From: Paenarthrobacter nitroguajacolicus JCM 14115 | GTDB lineage: Bacteria; Actinomycetota; Actinomycetes; Actinomycetales; Micrococcaceae | Reading direction: 5' to 3' | Assembly (NCBI GenBank): GCA_001313365.1 | Contig: BBFS01000149.1 | Location: 1 to 7,189 of the forward strand | Length of the DNA: 7,189 nt | In this document: positions 6,333 through 7,189 of the stretch, one piece after another | How positions within the stretch are numbered: the stretch's first letter is position 1 | Layout: every line of letters starts with the position of its first letter | Notes under the pieces: generated by a model | Databases searched by the model: none | Told to the model about the DNA's origin: nothing | Seen by the model: the letters and a program-made list of their open reading frames with translations, nothing else | Position numbers and translations under genes: made by a program

Positions 6333-7189
6333 GTGATCAAGTTCTTCACAACGGATGGCAAGTTCAGTTTCCTCAAGGTAGGTACCCAGCTGCTGGTGGT
6401 TGCAGCGCTGGTGGTTGGCGTCGTCGCCTTCGTCGGCAACAACAAGACCGTCACCCTCAACGTGGACGGCAAAGTGAGCTCCATCCAGACCTTCGGCGGC
6501 ACTGTTGACCAAGTGGTCAAAGCAGCCAAGGTCGAGTTGAAGGACGCAGACCGCGTTTCCCCCCCGGCTCTTGACGCGCGGGTCGAAAACGGATCCGTAG
6601 TTAACGTCCACCTGGCCAAGGCCGTGTCCATTGAACTGGACGGCGCCCGGAAGACCGTGAACACCACTGCCCCCCCTGACGTTGCAGGCCTGGTGAGCGA
6701 ACTCGGTGTAGCAAGCTCCTCCGAAATCTCCCAGCCCAAAGAAGCGTCCTTGGAAGTCACCGGATCCTTCGTTTCCATCTCCACTCCCAAGACCATCAGC
6801 GTGGTAGCTGACGGCAAGGACACCAGCACCACCACGACGGCGGACGACGTCGCCACCGTGCTCAAGGACGCCGGCATCACCCTCGGTGCCAACGACCGCA
6901 TCTCCCAGCCCGGCAATGCCCCATCGTCCAGGACATGGTGATTAAGGTCTCCCGGGTGGACACCAGCAAGACCGCCGAAGCCACCGAAGAAGTACCGTTC
7001 GAAAGCGTGAAGAGTGATAGTGCTGAACTCTTCAAAGGCGAAGAGAAAGTGACCCAGGAAGGCGTGGCAGGGTCCCTGGTCAAGACGTTCAAGCTGGTCC
7101 TCGTGGACGGCCGTGAAGCGTCCCGCACCCTGGTCTCCAGCAACGTAGCCACCGAGCCGGTGACCGAAAAGATCAGCGTCGGCACCAAG
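6333..7189 (+). CDS. rpfB: RpfB-type resuscitation-promoting factor, 5' part (3x DUF348 + G5), C-terminus beyond window
   Basis: Secreted or membrane-anchored cell-wall protein. Rpf proteins of this layout end in a lysozyme-like muralytic domain that cuts peptidoglycan and promotes growth resumption; that domain lies beyond the window. The start GTG 6333 (VIKFFTTDGKF) is the first possible in-frame start after a stop at 6321; a weak GAGAG lies upstream. A hydrophobic segment (about residues 16-35) serves as signal or anchor, with no lipobox Cys. Three DUF348 repeats follow (about 38-78, 94-135, 152-193), each with a KTV/KAV/KTI strand and a D-R-I/V-S or equivalent end. A G5 domain begins at EEVPFESV and has KGEEKVTQEGVAGS and, at the window end, EKISVGTK. 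One C is missing at 6919-6922, so the frame as read stops at 6939-6941 after GNAPSSRTW; adding it gives GNAPIVQDMVIKV. C7 runs at 6559 and 6670 give extra PP. The symbol rests on domain order, without the catalytic domain in view. Confidence 0.88.

Noticed and set aside
424..6676. Phase variation through poly-G/C tracts, as in contingency loci
   Set aside because: Tracts are spread over every gene, many per gene, including a conserved tatD, and are mixed with missing bases in short runs; this is the signature of miscounting and not of regulated switching.
1..7189. Insertion sequences, CRISPR arrays, tRNA or rRNA genes
   Set aside because: No transposase motifs, terminal inverted repeats, repeat-spacer arrays or tRNA/rRNA-like sequence were seen on either strand.

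Overview
This is a high-GC actinobacterial chromosome segment, most likely Arthrobacter or a close relative (Pseudarthrobacter, Paenarthrobacter; Micrococcaceae). The assignment is an inference from GC-rich codon use, the gene families, and the close fit of the TatD and Rpf-like proteins to what I know of that group. No database search was possible.

Layout. Positions 1 to 4937 hold a three-gene minus-strand operon, read right to left: a MoxR-family AAA+ ATPase (about 3845-4937), a DUF58 protein (2373-3831) and a TgpA-like membrane transglutaminase (2376 down to the window edge, so its C-terminus is cut off). The MoxR stop codon overlaps the DUF58 ribosome binding site, and the DUF58 stop overlaps the transglutaminase start as ATGA, so the three are almost certainly co-expressed. 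Positions 4938-5137 are a divergent intergenic region with a candidate promoter for the operon, an 11-bp direct repeat and two palindromes. On the plus strand follow a TatD-family metal-dependent hydrolase (5138-6038), a leader of about 290 bp with terminator-like hairpins (6039-6332), and the 5' part of an RpfB-type resuscitation-promoting factor (6333 to the window end, with three DUF348 repeats and most or all of a G5 domain; the catalytic domain lies outside).

How the genes relate. MoxR, DUF58 and transglutaminase form a widespread set in which the ATPase is thought to act as a chaperone-like partner of the DUF58 protein, next to a membrane enzyme with an extracytoplasmic transglutaminase-like domain. 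RpfB is a cell-wall muralytic factor. The neighbourhood therefore leans towards the cell envelope, though TatD is a general nuclease family.

The main oddity is sequence quality. All five genes carry frame breaks that one- or two-base changes, nearly all in G/C runs, would repair, and the window holds 19 G or C runs of 6 to 8 bases, 14 of them exactly 7 long. I read this as homopolymer miscounting in the assembly, not as gene decay. I annotate the genes as intact CDS with errors and list the repair sites. I found no convincing new biological system; the most interesting real biology is the possible structured RNA leader of the rpf gene.
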